Source: Rhizobiaceae bacterium (GTDB lineage Bacteria; Pseudomonadota; Alphaproteobacteria; Rhizobiales; Rhizobiaceae). From it: a stretch of DNA of 64,000 nucleotides. The stretch covers positions 186,001-250,000 of the forward strand of contig JAMLJC010000001.1 in the NCBI GenBank assembly GCA_023953845.1, written 5' to 3'. The stretch's first letter is position 1. Each line of letters opens with the position of its first letter. Shown here in pieces: positions 34,552-48,032 of the stretch. The notes below the pieces were generated by a model, which did not search any database, was not told the DNA's origin, and was given only the letters and a program-made list of their open reading frames with translations. The position numbers were made by a program, and so were the translations under genes.

Positions 34552-35457
34552 TCAACCCGCCGACGCCTGCTTCTCCGTCCGGCTGATCTCGCGCAACAGG
34601 CGTTCGATCGTATACCTCATGCCGTGGTTGATGTCGGAACGCCACAGCGCGAAAGCGACATTGGCCTCGACGAATCCCTCGGGCGAGCCGCAATCATAGG
34701 TGCGCCCGGTGAAATGGTAGCCGTAGAAAGGCTGCTCCTTCTGGAGCTTCAGCATGGCGTCTGTCAGTTGGATCTCGTTGCCGGCGCCTGTTTCCTGGCT
34801 GCTCAACACCTCGAATATCTCCGGCTGGAGGATATAGCGGCCATTGATATAGAGGTTCGAAGGCGCGGTGCCCGGCTTCGGCTTCTCGACCATGCCCGTG
34901 ATCCGGAAGCCGCCATGGGCGCCCTCGCCCTTGCCCACGATACCGTATTTGTGCGTTTCCGCGGGATCGCATTCCTGCACGGCGATCAGGTTGCCGCCCG
35001 TCCGCTCGTAGATGTCGACCATGTCCTTCAGGCAGCCGCGCTCTGACTGCATGATCATGTCGGGCAGCAGCAGCGCGAACGGCTCGTCGCCGACGAGATC
35101 GCGCGCGCACCATACCGCGTGGCCGAGGCCGAGCGGCACCTGCTGGCGCGTGAAGCTGGTCTGGCCCGGCAGCGGCTGAAGCTCCTGAAGCCGCGCGAGC
35201 TGATCGTCTTTCCCGCGCTGGGCGAGCGTGTTGTAGAGTTCGAACTGGACGTCGAAATGGTCCTCGATGACCGCCTTGTTGCGGCCGGTCACGAAGATGA
35301 AATGCTCGATGCCGGCCTCGCGGGCCTCATCCACCACATACTGGATCACCGGCCGGTCGACGACGGTCAGCATTTCCTTGGGAATCGCCTTCGTCGCCGG
35401 CAGAAAACGTGTGCCCAGTCCCGCTACGGGGAAAACCGCCTTGCGTAGTCTCTTCAT
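34552..35457 (-). CDS. galU: UTP-glucose-1-phosphate uridylyltransferase
   Basis: A 301-residue enzyme forming UDP-glucose for exopolysaccharide, LPS and trehalose synthesis. The nucleotide loop KAVFPVAGLGTRFLPATKAI is at residues 6-25. Then PVIQYVVDEAREAGIEHFIFVTGR-type block, PLGLGHAVWCARDLVG, EKPKPGTAPSNLYINGRYIL region and the DCGSPEGFVEANVAFAL C-terminus. The start at 35457 (MKRLRKAVFPV) gives the standard bacterial length. A long in-frame extension upstream is not conserved and overlaps the promoter zone of the divergent lytic transglycosylase gene. Confidence 0.95.
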   Translation of the reverse strand: MKRLRKAVFPVAGLGTRFLPATKAIPKEMLTVVDRPVIQYVVDEAREAGIEHFIFVTGRNKAVIEDHFDVQFELYNTLAQRGKDDQLARLQELQPLPGQTSFTRQQVPLGLGHAVWCARDLVGDEPFALLLPDMIMQSERGCLKDMVDIYERTGGNLIAVQECDPAETHKYGIVGKGEGAHGGFRITGMVEKPKPGTAPSNLYINGRYILQPEIFEVLSSQETGAGNEIQLTDAMLKLQKEQPFYGYHFTGRTYDCGSPEGFVEANVAFALWRSDINHGMRYTIERLLREISRTEKQASAG

Positions 35458-35659
35458 ACCGATCTCTTGTTTACGGTCCGGTCGCCATTCCGGCGACACT
35501 TTCACGTCGAAATTGAGGAATATTGAACAAAATTGTACCGGCGATGCCGGAGATGTCATCAACGCCGCTGACAATTCCGGGTTCCACTCCTCTATGGTAA
35601 ACCACTTGCTAACCGCGTTCGAGTTCAATGAGGTTTTCGGGACGACCAAGGAGGCACGA

Positions 35660-36886
35660 ATGCCCGTTCGCGGAACTCTGAGGCGGCTTGCCGGCGCATG
35701 CGCGGCGGCCGGATTTTCGCTTTCTCTCATCTTCTCGTCCTTGCCGGCGCATGCGGAGCCCGGCTTCGAGGGCTGGGTGAGGAGCTTCAAGGCGACGGCC
35801 GTGAAAAGCGGCGTGTCGGGCGCCATCTATGACCGCGCCTTCCGCGGCATCACCTCGGCTGACCCGGAAGTGCTGGAAAAAGCGCGCACGCAGCCGGAAT
35901 TCAAGGCGCCGGTCTGGGACTATTTCGACAACCGCGTGCACGAGGAATCCGTCGCGACGGGCCGGGCGATGGCAAAGAAATACAAAGCCTGGCTGGACAG
36001 GATCGAGGCGCGCTTCGGCGTCGACCGCCATGTTCTGCTGGCCATCTGGTCGATGGAATCGAACTACGGCGAGATCCTGAAGAACGATCAGGTCATGCGT
36101 TCCGTCGTGCGCTCGCTGGCGACCCTTGCCTACGCTGATCAGAAGCGCGCGAAGTTCGCGCGCACGCAGCTTATCGCGGCCCTCAAGATCCTCCAGACGG
36201 GCGACATCGACGAAAGCCACCTGCAGGGCTCATGGGCAGGAGCGATGGGCCATACCCAGTTCATCCCGACGAGCTACCAGGCCTATGCGGTGGACATGGA
36301 CGGCAACGGCAAGCGCGACATCTGGAACTCGGTGCCCGATGCGCTGGCGACGGCCGCCAATCTCCTGCGCAAGAATGGCTGGCAGTCGGGCCGGACCTGG
36401 GGCTACGAGGTCAATCTGCCGGACGGGCGCAAATTCCCGAACGGCACGCTCAGCCTGTCGAAGTGGCAGGATCTCGGCGTCGAGCGCGCATCCGGCAAGC
36501 CGTTCCGCAACGGCAGCGACAAGGCGACGCTGAAGGTGCCGGACGGCCGCGGCGGGCCTGCATTCCTCGTCACCAACAATTTCTCCGTGCTCAAGCGCTA
36601 CAACAACGCCGACAAATACGCGCTCGCCGTCGGCCTTCTTGCCGACCAGATTGCCGGCTACGGACAACTCGTGCGGGACTGGCAGCGTCCTTTCACCAAG
36701 CTGAGCTTCGCCGAGAAGCAGGAACTTCAGAAGCGGCTCTACGAGAGCGGCTATTATGAGGGCAAATTCGACGGCAAGATCGGTTCGGGCTCGCGCAAGG
36801 CCATCATGGCCTTCCAGGAACGGGCCGGGTTGACGCCGGACGGCCATCCGAGCATGGAAGTCCTGAAGTCGCTAAGGCGGCAATGA
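35660..36886 (+). CDS. lytic murein transglycosylase (MltB/GH103 type) with PG-binding domain
   Basis: A 408-residue periplasmic enzyme that cleaves the glycan strands of peptidoglycan to 1,6-anhydromuropeptides. The signal peptide is in the first ~32 residues (AGFSLSLIFSSLPAHA). The GH103 catalytic domain has the Glu in LAIWSMESNYGEIL and the signature GSWAGAMGHTQFIPTSY, followed by DIWNSVPDALATAANLL. A C-terminal PG_binding_1 domain is present (KRLYESGYYEGKFDGKIGSG, RKAIMAFQERAGLTPDG). The strong AAGGAGG site at 35648-35654 fixes the ATG at 35660 and excludes the longer upstream frame. The SGNH-like gene follows after 10 bases, so they form an operon. Confidence 0.93.
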   Translation: MPVRGTLRRLAGACAAAGFSLSLIFSSLPAHAEPGFEGWVRSFKATAVKSGVSGAIYDRAFRGITSADPEVLEKARTQPEFKAPVWDYFDNRVHEESVATGRAMAKKYKAWLDRIEARFGVDRHVLLAIWSMESNYGEILKNDQVMRSVVRSLATLAYADQKRAKFARTQLIAALKILQTGDIDESHLQGSWAGAMGHTQFIPTSYQAYAVDMDGNGKRDIWNSVPDALATAANLLRKNGWQSGRTWGYEVNLPDGRKFPNGTLSLSKWQDLGVERASGKPFRNGSDKATLKVPDGRGGPAFLVTNNFSVLKRYNNADKYALAVGLLADQIAGYGQLVRDWQRPFTKLSFAEKQELQKRLYESGYYEGKFDGKIGSGSRKAIMAFQERAGLTPDGHPSMEVLKSLRRQ

Positions 36887-36896
36887 CGGAGCGGGA

Positions 36897-38150
36897 ATGG
36901 AAGCGAGGGCAGCGCGGCGATCGGGAAATGCGACGCGCGTCCTGATTCCGGGGATCGTTGCCGCCGTCATCGCTGCGTTCGCGATCTTCACCGTTTCCAT
37001 CTCCTTCACGACAGATGCCATCGCGCAGGAGAGGCCGAAACGCTGGTTCTCTCTGCGCCAGCTCTTTGCGCCGCGACGCGAAGAGCCGCCGCCGCGCGTG
37101 CTGCGCGACCTCTCCGAACTGCCGCGGGTGAAGCAGCAGCGCGCCCGCGACGCGGCGACCGCCGCGAAGAAACGGAGCGCACCGCGCGAGCCTGAAATCG
37201 TGGTCAAGGAAAAGTCGCCGGACGCGCGCGTCGTGCTGGTGATCGGAGACTTCACGGGCGCCGCTCTGGCGCAAGGCCTCGGCGTCGCCTACGCCGAGAA
37301 TCCCAATGTCACGGTGATTGACCGCACGCGCGCGTCGTCAGGCCTTGTTCGTCAGGACGTATACGACTGGCCAGCGGAAGTGGCGGCCGTGGTCGAGAAG
37401 GAGAAGCCGGCCGCCATCGTGCTGATGATCGGCGCCAACGACCGCCAGCAGATGCGGGTCGGCGACACGCGCGAGGCGGCACGCTCCGCCAACTGGACCA
37501 GGGAATACGAGCACCGCGCCAAGGCGTTGGCAGACGCCGCCATTGCGACAAGGGTGCCCCTGCTCTGGGCCGGCATCCCTTCCTTCAAATCAACCAAGAT
37601 GTCCGAGGATATGCTCGCCTTCAACGAGATGTATCGCGCCACGGCGACCACGGCTGGGGCCGAGTTCATCGACATCTGGGACGGGTTCATAGACGAGAAC
37701 GGCGCATTCGTCAGTTCCGGACCCGACATCAACGGCCAACCCGCGCGCCTGCGCGCCAATGACGGCATCAACTTCACCGCCGCCGGCAGGCGCAAGCTGG
37801 CGTTTTATGCGGAAAAGCCGCTCGCCAAGATTCTCGGCCTGTCCGCAACGGCAGGGCCTGCCGGCTCTGCCATCTTGCCTGACGTGCCGATCGATCCCAA
37901 AGCGCCTATGCCGGTCGACCGGACGCTGCCCATGTCGCTGGACGATCCGGCATTGGATGGCGGCACCGAGCTTCTCGGCGCGAGTCCCGTAGCGGGAAAA
38001 GCGACAGTAGGCGACACCGCCCTGATCGGCGCGCCCGCCGCGAAAGCCACCGCCGGCCGCGCCGACGATTTTTCCTGGCCGCCGCAGATCGCGGCGCCCG
38101 CCGTGGCAATGCCAACGCCGGCCGACCAGACAACGGCGGCGACGCGATAG
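36897..38150 (+). CDS. DUF459 SGNH/GDSL-like protein lacking canonical catalytic residues
   Basis: A 417-residue protein with one N-terminal membrane/signal segment (VLIPGIVAAVIAAFAIFTV, residues ~15-33). A basic linker follows, then an SGNH-hydrolase-like domain from about 110 to 305, and a low-complexity tail. Block I, normally GDS, reads GDFTG at 117-121 with no Ser. Block III is kept as GAND at 179-182. Block V, normally DxxH, reads DGIN at 289-292, so the His is Asn. An ordinary serine esterase mechanism is therefore unlikely; a binding or structural role in the envelope is inferred. It is co-transcribed with the lytic transglycosylase, which suggests a cell-wall link. The altered block I may be common in rhizobial DUF459 proteins. 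Confidence 0.75.
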   Translation: MEARAARRSGNATRVLIPGIVAAVIAAFAIFTVSISFTTDAIAQERPKRWFSLRQLFAPRREEPPPRVLRDLSELPRVKQQRARDAATAAKKRSAPREPEIVVKEKSPDARVVLVIGDFTGAALAQGLGVAYAENPNVTVIDRTRASSGLVRQDVYDWPAEVAAVVEKEKPAAIVLMIGANDRQQMRVGDTREAARSANWTREYEHRAKALADAAIATRVPLLWAGIPSFKSTKMSEDMLAFNEMYRATATTAGAEFIDIWDGFIDENGAFVSSGPDINGQPARLRANDGINFTAAGRRKLAFYAEKPLAKILGLSATAGPAGSAILPDVPIDPKAPMPVDRTLPMSLDDPALDGGTELLGASPVAGKATVGDTALIGAPAAKATAGRADDFSWPPQIAAPAVAMPTPADQTTAATR

Positions 38151-38154
38151 CGGC

Positions 38155-39609
38155 TCAGCGCGGCAACACGCTCGATCCCATGAGCGTTTCGTCGATCGCG
38201 CGCGCGGCCTGCCGTCCCTCGCGGATCGCCCACACGACCAGCGACTGGCCGCGCCGAACGTCGCCGGCAGCGAAAAGCCGATCTACGTTCGTCCGGTAAT
38301 CGCGATCGTTCGCCGCGACATTGATCGATCGCCGCGTATCCGTCACCGTCGTCAGGCGGTCGCCCAGATTGGCCAACACGCCGGTGGAGAGCGGTCCCGC
38401 GAAGCCGATGGCGATGAAGGCAAGATCCGCCCGGATGACGAATTCGGTGCCCGGTATCGGCTTGCGCCTCTCGTCTACCTCGCAGCACTTCACGCCGGTC
38501 AGCACGCCTTCCTCGCCGATGAATTCGAGCGTCGCCACCTGGAATTCGCGATTGGCGCCTTCCGCCTGGCTGGAGGAAGTTCGCATCTTCGTGGCCCAGT
38601 AGGGCCAGACGGCGAGCTTGTCCTCTTTCTCCGGCGGCTGCGGGCGAATGTCGAGCTGGGTGACGCGCACCGCGCCCTGCCGAAACGCCGTGCCGACGCA
38701 GTCCGACGCCGTATCGCCGCCGCCGACGACGACCACATGCTGGCCGCTGGCGACGATGGGTTCCTCCGGCCACGCCACGGACTGGATGTCCTCGTTGCCG
38801 ACGCGCTTGTTCTGCTGAACGAGGTAGGGCATCGCATCGTGCACGCCCTTGAACTCCGCACCCGGAATGCCGGCCGGCCTCGGCGTCTCGGAGCCGCCGC
38901 AATAGAGCACGGCATCGTGCTCCGCGAGCAGTTCGTCGACCGTCCTGTCGACGCCGACATTGACGCCGCAATGGAAGGTCACGCCTTCGCCCTGCATCTG
39001 CGCGACGCGGGCGTCGATCGTGTGCTTCTCCATCTTGAAGTCCGGGATGCCGAAGCGCAGCAGGCCACCGGGCTTCGATTCCCGCTCGTAGACATGCACC
39101 TCATGCCCGGCGCGGCCGAGCTGCTGGGCGGCCGCGAGACCCGCCGGCCCGGAGCCGATGATCGCGACCGACTTGCCCGTCTTCGCCGCAGCCGGCTGCG
39201 GACGGATGAAGCCCGTCTCGTAAGCCTTGTCGGCGATCGCCTGTTCGACCGTCTTGATGGCGACCGGAATATCTTCCAGGTTCAGCGTGCAGGCTTCCTC
39301 GCAGGGCGCGGGACAGATGCGGCCGGTCCACTCCGGAAAATTGTTTGTGGAGTGGAGATTGCGGATCGCGCTCTCCCAATCGCCATTGTAGACGAGGTCG
39401 TTCCAGTCAGGGATCTGGTTGTGGATCGGGCAACCCGTCGGTCCGTGACAGTAGGGCACGCCGCAATCCATGCAGCGCGCGGCCTGTTTCTCGACCTCCT
39501 TGTCCGACATCGGCAGCGTGAACTCGCGGAAATGCCGGATGCGGTCGGACGCCGGCTGGTACTTGTGCACCTGCCGGTCGATTTCGAGAAATCCCGTAAC
39601 CTTGCCCAT
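38155..39609 (-). CDS. gltD: glutamate synthase (NADPH) small subunit
   Basis: A 484-residue iron-sulfur flavoprotein passing electrons from NADPH to the large subunit for glutamate synthesis from glutamine and 2-oxoglutarate. Two N-terminal Cys clusters (ARCMDCGVPYCHGPTGCPIHN and GRICPAPCEEACT) bind 4Fe-4S. FAD fold: SVAIIGSGPAGLAAAQQLG. NADPH fold: HVVVVGGGDTASDCVGTA. C-terminal FAD block: DRLFAAGDVRRGQSLVVWAI. The stop lies 4 bases from the convergent DUF459 gene. It lies 184 bases downstream of gltB on the same strand and is probably in one operon with it. Confidence 0.95.
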   Translation of the reverse strand: MGKVTGFLEIDRQVHKYQPASDRIRHFREFTLPMSDKEVEKQAARCMDCGVPYCHGPTGCPIHNQIPDWNDLVYNGDWESAIRNLHSTNNFPEWTGRICPAPCEEACTLNLEDIPVAIKTVEQAIADKAYETGFIRPQPAAAKTGKSVAIIGSGPAGLAAAQQLGRAGHEVHVYERESKPGGLLRFGIPDFKMEKHTIDARVAQMQGEGVTFHCGVNVGVDRTVDELLAEHDAVLYCGGSETPRPAGIPGAEFKGVHDAMPYLVQQNKRVGNEDIQSVAWPEEPIVASGQHVVVVGGGDTASDCVGTAFRQGAVRVTQLDIRPQPPEKEDKLAVWPYWATKMRTSSSQAEGANREFQVATLEFIGEEGVLTGVKCCEVDERRKPIPGTEFVIRADLAFIAIGFAGPLSTGVLANLGDRLTTVTDTRRSINVAANDRDYRTNVDRLFAAGDVRRGQSLVVWAIREGRQAARAIDETLMGSSVLPR

Positions 39610-39793
39610 GGCTCATCCTCGGACTTGCGTTCGACCCGGGACGATGCGTCACCGGACGGTCGTGCGTATTTGATCGGAGATCCGGAGTCTGCCTCCGGCA
39701 TTCAAGACCGCACAGGCGGCCCCGTCAATCAGCGCGGACGCGCTCCGGGTTTGAGCGAGGGAGGAACGCCCCTCGGGAAGATCGCCAGCCGCA

Positions 39794-44512
<4,719 letters not shown>

Positions 44513-44872
44513 CGTCCTGTCCTCCGTTTACGCCCTGCCGGGCACCTCAGCCAGCGGCGCGAGAAACTCCCGCCGCTCACACCAAGAGCCGGAATGGCGG
44601 CATCATACGCCAATTCCAGCCCGCAACCCGAAAATTAAATAAGACAGCATTACTGTCCTATCTGTATCTATGGCAGAAACGGGGCACGGATACAAGACCG
44701 AAATGAAAAGAAACGGAAGCGGGCGCGACCGATCGTGTCGCTGGCACGCGCAATCAAGAAATTTTATTTCTCTACATGAAATGTGTCATCGCCCGGACGG
44801 CTTGAAATTTCCCATGTATTTTAAAGCTCGGCGCGATAGAAGGCGCGCGATTGCCGTGAAGATTGGATCTCC
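44513..44872. promoter_or_regulatory. divergent promoter region gltB / threonine aldolase with a GACAG-N5-CTGTC palindrome
   Basis: A 360-base spacer between divergent genes with no credible coding frame. It is visibly A/T-richer at 44620-44680. A palindrome GACAG (44643-44647) CATTA CTGTC (44653-44657) with matching TA flanks looks like a dimeric operator. A leader hairpin for gltB is at 44553-44577. The regulator is unknown. No canonical promoter could be placed with confidence. Confidence 0.4.
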
Positions 44873-45925
44873 ATGTTTTTTGCCTCAGACAATTGGGCCG
44901 GCGCGCATCCGGCCATCGCAGCCAGCCTCGTGGAAAATGCCGGCGGCTTCGCGTCCGCCTACGGCACGAGCGAATTCGACAAGGCTGTCGAACGCAAGTT
45001 CAGCGAAATCTTCGAACGCGACGTCGCGGTTCTCTTCGTCGGTACCGGAACCGCCGCGAATTCGCTTTCGCTCGCCTCCGTCGCGAAGCCCGGCGGCGTC
45101 GCTTTCGCCCACCGCGAAGCCCATGTCATCGCCGACGAATGCGGCGCGCCGGAATATCTGTCCGGTTCGCTGCGCCTCGCGCCGATCGATGGGCCAACAG
45201 GAAAGATGACCGCCGAGAATCTGCACGCCGGCGTGTCGCGCTTCGCGCCCGAGATCGTGCATGACGGGCGGCCTGTCGCCGTCTCGCTCACGCAGGCGAC
45301 GGAAGCCGGCACCGTCTACACGCTCGACGAGATTGCGGCGCTGGCCGCTGTCGCGAAGGAATTCGGCCTGCCGGTGCACATGGACGGCGCCCGCTTCGCC
45401 AATGCGCTTGTCGCGCTCAATACGACGCCGGCCGAGATGACGTGGAAACGCGGCGTCGATCTGCTTTCCTTCGGCGGCACCAAGAATGGCTGCTGGTGCG
45501 CCGAGGCCGTCGTGCTTTTCGACCCCGCCGGCGCCAAGGATTTCTGCTTCATCCGCAAGCGCGCCGCGCAGTTGTTCTCGAAATCGCGCTTCATCGCCGC
45601 GCAATTTGACGCGTATTTCCGGGATGACCTCTGGCTCGCGAACGCCCGTCACGCCAATGCGATGGCGGCTCGTCTGGCGAGCGCCTTCCGCGCATCCAAC
45701 ACCGCGCGTCTCGCATGGGAGCCGGGTGCGAACGAAGTCTTCGCAATCCTTTCGAATAAGACCATTCACGCCGCCAAGGCAGCCAGCGCGGCTTTCTACG
45801 AATGGCACACGCCGGCCGCGCTGGCGGGTCAGGTTTCGCGAGACGAGCAGCTTTGTCGCTTCGTGACCAGCTTCGCCACCACCGAGGAGGAGGTGACGCG
45901 GCTCGCGGAGCTGATCCGGCAGTGA
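44873..45925 (+). CDS. low-specificity threonine aldolase
   Basis: A 350-residue fold-type I PLP enzyme of the beta-eliminating lyase/threonine aldolase family. It cleaves threonine or allo-threonine to glycine and acetaldehyde. Seen: FASDNWAGAHPAIAASL at the start, the FVGTGTAANSLSL PLP-phosphate loop, HREAHVIADECGAPE, SLTQATEAGTVYTLDEI, HMDGARFANALV with the PLP Asp, and the Schiff-base lysine in SFGGTKNG. The start at 44873 gives the exact family N-terminus. It lies divergent to gltB; linking glutamate and glycine metabolism is possible, but no shared regulation is proven. Confidence 0.88.
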   Translation: MFFASDNWAGAHPAIAASLVENAGGFASAYGTSEFDKAVERKFSEIFERDVAVLFVGTGTAANSLSLASVAKPGGVAFAHREAHVIADECGAPEYLSGSLRLAPIDGPTGKMTAENLHAGVSRFAPEIVHDGRPVAVSLTQATEAGTVYTLDEIAALAAVAKEFGLPVHMDGARFANALVALNTTPAEMTWKRGVDLLSFGGTKNGCWCAEAVVLFDPAGAKDFCFIRKRAAQLFSKSRFIAAQFDAYFRDDLWLANARHANAMAARLASAFRASNTARLAWEPGANEVFAILSNKTIHAAKAASAAFYEWHTPAALAGQVSRDEQLCRFVTSFATTEEEVTRLAELIRQ

Positions 45926-46053
45926 CGCGCAAATGACGGGTCCTACGCGATAGCTCTTGGAAATCTGCACGACTCCGCCTTTTTGCGGGCGGCGGCGACC
46001 GGCCCCATGCGTTGCGCCGCCGGAGCGCGGCGCGAAGGAGAGGGAGAAGGAAT

Positions 46054-47136
46054 TTGAGCAGGAAACGCTCGGTCGCCGTGCTGTTCGGCGGACGTTCCGC
46101 CGAACACGACGTATCCGTCATGTCTGCAGCGAATGTCATGCAGGCCATCGATCCGGCAAAATACGAGGTCGTCCCGATCAGGATCGAGCGCGACGGGCGA
46201 TGGCTTCTCCACAGGTTCGGCCCGGAAGGATCGCTTGGCGCGCCGAAAAACACCGGACTACAGGTGGCATTGATGCCGGGCGGCTCCGGCGCGCTGGTGA
46301 CGATGTCGCCGGTCGTGGCCGATGGCACGCTGCCGGAGATCGACGTCATCTTTCCGGTCCTGCACGGTCCCTATGGCGAGGACGGCAGCGTGCAGGGCCT
46401 GGCCGAGACGGCAGGCATCGCCTATGTCGGTTGCGGCGTGGCGAGTTCCGCCATCTGCATGGACAAGGACCTGACCAAGCGCCTGCTGGTCGCGGCCGAC
46501 GTGCCGATGGCACGGTCGCTCACCATGCGGCCCGGCATGTCGGTCCCGTTCGAGACTGTGAAGCGCGAACTTGGCATGCCCGTTTTCGTCAAGCCGGCGC
46601 GCCAGGGCTCGTCCTTCGGCGTCGGCAAGGCCGATAGTCCGCAGGCCCTCGCGACGGCTCTCGCGAACGCCTTCGAACATGACGACAAACTGCTGATCGA
46701 AGAATTTGTGCCGGCGCGGGAGATCGAATGCGCGGTGTTGGAGAAGCCGGACGGTTCGCTGGTCGTTTCCGATCCCGGCGAGATCATCACCGCCGCTTCC
46801 CACCAGTTCTATACCTACGAGGCGAAATATCTCGACACCGGCGGCACCGTCGTCCGGACGCCGGCCGATGTTCCCGACGCGGCGAAGAAAGCATGCCGCG
46901 AAACCGCGGCCAAGGCATTCAGGACGCTCGAATGCAGCGGCATGGCGCGCGTGGATTTCTTCCTGCGAAAGGACGGAGAATTGCTGCTGAACGAGGTGAA
47001 CACCATACCGGGCTTCACCAATATGAGCATGTATCCGAAAGCGCTGGAATCCGGCGGCGTGTCCTACACGGAAGCGGTGGATACGCTGATCCAGACCGCG
47101 ATCGCCCGCCATTCCGGAAAAGCGCGTGAGGCGTGA
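46054..47136 (+). CDS. ddl: D-alanine-D-alanine ligase
   Basis: A 360-residue ATP-grasp enzyme that joins two D-alanines for peptidoglycan precursors. The N-terminal SVAVLFGGRSAEHDVSVMSA motif, FPVLHGPYGEDGSVQGL, SSAICMDKDLTKRLL, FVKPARQGSSFGVGK, EFVPAREIECAVL, MARVDFFLRKDGELLLNEVNTIPGFT-type metal loop (about residues 295-320) and SMYPKALE are all present. The start is a TTG at 46054 with GAGAAGGA a few bases ahead. The open frame upstream of it is Arg-rich non-conserved sequence and no ATG is suitably placed. The size matches the vanA/ddlA-like branch. This copy is isolated from the mur-fts cluster. Confidence 0.93.
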   Translation: MSRKRSVAVLFGGRSAEHDVSVMSAANVMQAIDPAKYEVVPIRIERDGRWLLHRFGPEGSLGAPKNTGLQVALMPGGSGALVTMSPVVADGTLPEIDVIFPVLHGPYGEDGSVQGLAETAGIAYVGCGVASSAICMDKDLTKRLLVAADVPMARSLTMRPGMSVPFETVKRELGMPVFVKPARQGSSFGVGKADSPQALATALANAFEHDDKLLIEEFVPAREIECAVLEKPDGSLVVSDPGEIITAASHQFYTYEAKYLDTGGTVVRTPADVPDAAKKACRETAAKAFRTLECSGMARVDFFLRKDGELLLNEVNTIPGFTNMSMYPKALESGGVSYTEAVDTLIQTAIARHSGKAREA

Positions 47137-47152
47137 CTCCGCGCCGGATGCG

Positions 47153-47183
47153 AAAAGGCGGCGCCCGACGACGCCGCCCTTTT
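47153..47183. terminator. bidirectional terminator between ddl and hsp20
   Basis: AAAAGGCGGCG pairs with CGCCGCC-CTTTT around an 8-base loop. It has A-tract and T-tract on opposite sides, so it can end both convergent transcripts. Confidence 0.75.
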
Positions 47184-47226
47184 GAGCCGGGAGGAGGAGC
47201 CGGCTACGGGGAAAGTTTCAGTTGGT

Positions 47227-47706
47227 TCAGTTGACCGACTGGCCTTCGATCTGCTTCGCGGTATTGCCCGATACCGAGCTGATCGCGATCTTGCGGGGCT
47301 TCAGCTCTTCCGGGATCGTGCGCTTCAGGTCGATATGGAGCAGGCCGTTCTTCAGATTGGCGCCCACGACCTCGACGTGATCGGCAAGTTGGAAGCGCCG
47401 CTCGAACGAGCGCGAGGCGATGCCGCGATAAAGCAGTTCGCTGCCCTCGGCGTTCTTCTCTTCGCTGCGCTCACCCTTGATGGTCAGAACGTTGCGGTGG
47501 GCTTCGATCGAAATCTCGTCATCCGAGAAACCGGCTACCGCCATCGAGATGCGATAAGCGTCCTCGCCCGTACGCTCGATATTGTAGGGCGGATAGCTTG
47601 TCTGGCTCTGGCCGCCTTCAGGCTGCGCAAGGGAGTCGAGCATGGTGAAAAGGCGATCGAAACCGACGGTCGACCGGTAGAGCGGGGAAAAATCAACGTG
47701 ACGCAT
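47227..47706 (-). CDS. ibpA: small heat shock protein (Hsp20/IbpA)
   Basis: A 159-residue alpha-crystallin chaperone. The N-terminus MRHVDFSPLYRSTVGFDRLF is the rhizobial class A type. The alpha-crystallin domain follows (YNIERTGEDAYRISMAVAGF through LTIKGERSEEKN and LYRGIASRSFERRFQLADHV), with a short C-terminal tail carrying the K-I-A-I segment (PRKIAISSV) that docks neighbouring subunits. It binds unfolding proteins and hands them to DnaK/ClpB. The 5' leader folds into three hairpins, the last of which covers the ribosome site, and a CTTGAAA-type promoter lies upstream, so heat control operates at both transcription and translation. Confidence 0.93.
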   Translation of the reverse strand: MRHVDFSPLYRSTVGFDRLFTMLDSLAQPEGGQSQTSYPPYNIERTGEDAYRISMAVAGFSDDEISIEAHRNVLTIKGERSEEKNAEGSELLYRGIASRSFERRFQLADHVEVVGANLKNGLLHIDLKRTIPEELKPRKIAISSVSGNTAKQIEGQSVN

Positions 47707-47711
47707 GTGTG

Positions 47712-47803
47712 TTCTCCATTGAGCAACAATTGTTTGCGTTATGACCTGAGAGGAACCCGTCTGGCGTTCCCTTGCGGTCAGCGGTCCCGCCTTCGGCGAC
47801 CGC
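47712..47803 (-). promoter_or_regulatory. ROSE-like RNA thermometer in the hsp20 leader
   Basis: On the minus strand the leader contains three hairpins. Hairpin I is at 47781-47803 (GCGGTC/GACCGC with GCC-GAA-GGC inside). Hairpin II is at 47742-47780 (TGACC/GGTCA with inner GGAAC/GTTCC). Hairpin III is at 47712-47726, where TT(G)CTC pairs with the ribosome-site GAGAA and leaves one bulged G. The bulged G opposite the Shine-Dalgarno sequence is the hallmark of ROSE elements that control rhizobial small heat shock genes. Confidence 0.75.
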
Positions 47804-47810
47804 ATGATTG

Positions 47811-47839
47811 ATTTGGGTGCGGCCCGTCGCCGTTTCAAG
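47811..47839 (-). promoter_or_regulatory. RpoH (sigma-32)-like promoter of hsp20
   Basis: On the minus strand CTTGAAA (47833-47839) is followed after 15 bases by CCCAAAT (47811-47817). This resembles the heat-shock sigma consensus, and the predicted start falls just before hairpin I of the ROSE-like leader. Confidence 0.55.
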
Positions 47840-48032
47840 AGAAAACCGAGAGCAATCGACTTGCACCCGCCCGAAGCTGCCGCGCCGCATGAACGGGCGA
47901 TGAACGCAGCCTTCGGCCCATGTTCAGATCGTGCGCCATATCCTCCATTCCAGAGTGAAACAGCGGCGCATCGAGCTTCAGCGCCGCGAAGATGCCGGCC
48001 GGGTGCAACGTCCCTTCCTCCCGGTTCAGCAG

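Noticed and set aside
35267..35659. N-terminal extension of the lytic transglycosylase
   Set aside because: The extension overlaps the 5' end of galU and its promoter. The AAGGAGG site and signal peptide place the start at 35660.
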